A DNA stretch of 64,000 nt from Microbacterium nymphoidis (GTDB lineage: Bacteria; Actinomycetota; Actinomycetes; Actinomycetales; Microbacteriaceae). Shown here in pieces: positions 63,919 through 64,000 of this stretch. Position 1 is the stretch's first letter; each line of letters opens with the position of its first letter. The translations under genes were made by a program, and so were the position numbers. The notes under the pieces are model-generated. The model did no database searches and was not told the origin of the DNA. It saw only the letters and a list, made by a program, of their open reading frames with translations. The stretch covers positions 496,001 through 560,000 of the forward strand of contig NZ_JAJNOD010000001.1 in the NCBI RefSeq assembly GCF_021044885.1, read 5' to 3'.

Positions 63919-64000
63919 TCCGTCCGTCTGCCGGGGCCTTCGCCGGCGCTCTTCTCGTGGGAGGGGCGGTGTTCGCGGGTTGCGCGTTCTTCGGCGTCGA
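63915..64000 (+). CDS. Partial gene, membrane protein N terminus, cut by window end
   Basis: A GTG overlapping the DUF4129 stop (GTGA) opens a frame that runs to the window end: a short basic start (VIRPSAGAF) and a hydrophobic helix (GALLVGGAVFAGCAFFGV). Only 28 codons are visible. By context it should be another membrane component of the DUF4129/MoxR/DUF58 type of operon. Confidence 0.6.
   Translation, partial: MIRPSAGAFAGALLVGGAVFAGCAFFGV

Overview
The window is high-GC actinobacterial DNA, most likely from Microbacterium or a close relative in Microbacteriaceae. The basis is gene order (ileS-folC-DUF4233-ndk; rplU-rpmA-obgE-proB-proA-nadD-rsfS; ctaE-qcrC-qcrA-qcrB), a four-domain ribosomal protein S1, a diheme QcrC, an ileS T-box leader with a very short stem I, and several genes whose -10 box lies only 6-7 nt before the start codon (probable leaderless mRNAs). 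Genus is inference; no 16S gene is present.

Layout. 0-3.8 kb (minus): valS with a coupled 73-codon gene, then a pentapeptide-repeat-like protein. 4.1-9.1 kb (plus): a peptide ABC importer (lipoprotein, two permeases, fused two-domain ATPase). 9.3-14.4 kb (plus): four genes joined by 4-nt overlaps: an unassigned P-loop protein, an exporter-type ABC protein with degenerate motifs, a CapA-like metallophosphatase and a secreted alpha/beta hydrolase. 14.4-20.2 kb: T-box, ileS, folC, DUF4233, ndk. 20.2-24.0 kb: VKOR-family protein (minus), RNase E/G (plus), DUF4031 (minus). 24.1-31.2 kb: rplU, rpmA, obgE, proB, proA, a small His-tailed membrane protein, nadD, an Ala-rich membrane protein, rsfS and tRNA-Ala. 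31.2-33.3 kb: MerR regulator, unknown gene, second tRNA-Ala with the same body, hemerythrin-like protein. 33.4-39.9 kb: phosphopantetheinyl transferase (plus) facing a three-gene minus operon of a lysine-repeat protein, a Pls/PosA-type single-module NRPS and an M1 metallopeptidase. 40.1-43.8 kb: alginate-lyase-family protein, a conserved glycosylase-annotated protein, a membrane protein. 44.2-48.5 kb (minus): cytochrome bc1 and oxidase subunit III. 48.7-56.4 kb: trpD, PHP phosphoesterase, MFS transporter, 5'-3' exonuclease, DksA/TraR-like protein, rpsA, coaE, DUF4126. 56.5-62.0 kb: DUF1800/DUF1501 pair and uvrB. 62.0-64 kb: a composite minisatellite, a small zinc-ribbon gene divergent from a MarR regulator, then a DUF4129 gene and a gene cut by the window end.

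Most of the window is housekeeping. The best candidate for an undescribed system is the 33.4-39.9 kb locus. The synthetase has adenylation, carrier and three membrane-anchored C-terminal domains, the layout of epsilon-poly-L-lysine synthetase. Its specificity residues, read by alignment to GrsA, spell D-A-E-S-I-G-T-V-V-K, close to the lysine code I recall from bacitracin synthetase. It is translationally coupled to an M1 aminopeptidase-like gene and follows, by 1 nt, a gene for a protein with twelve lysine-rich pentapeptides. Second is the 9.3-14.4 kb operon, whose ABC protein keeps Walker A and B but lacks the usual Q-loop Gln, LSGGQ signature and H-loop His.

Coordinates of short sites were read by eye and may be off by 1-2 nt.
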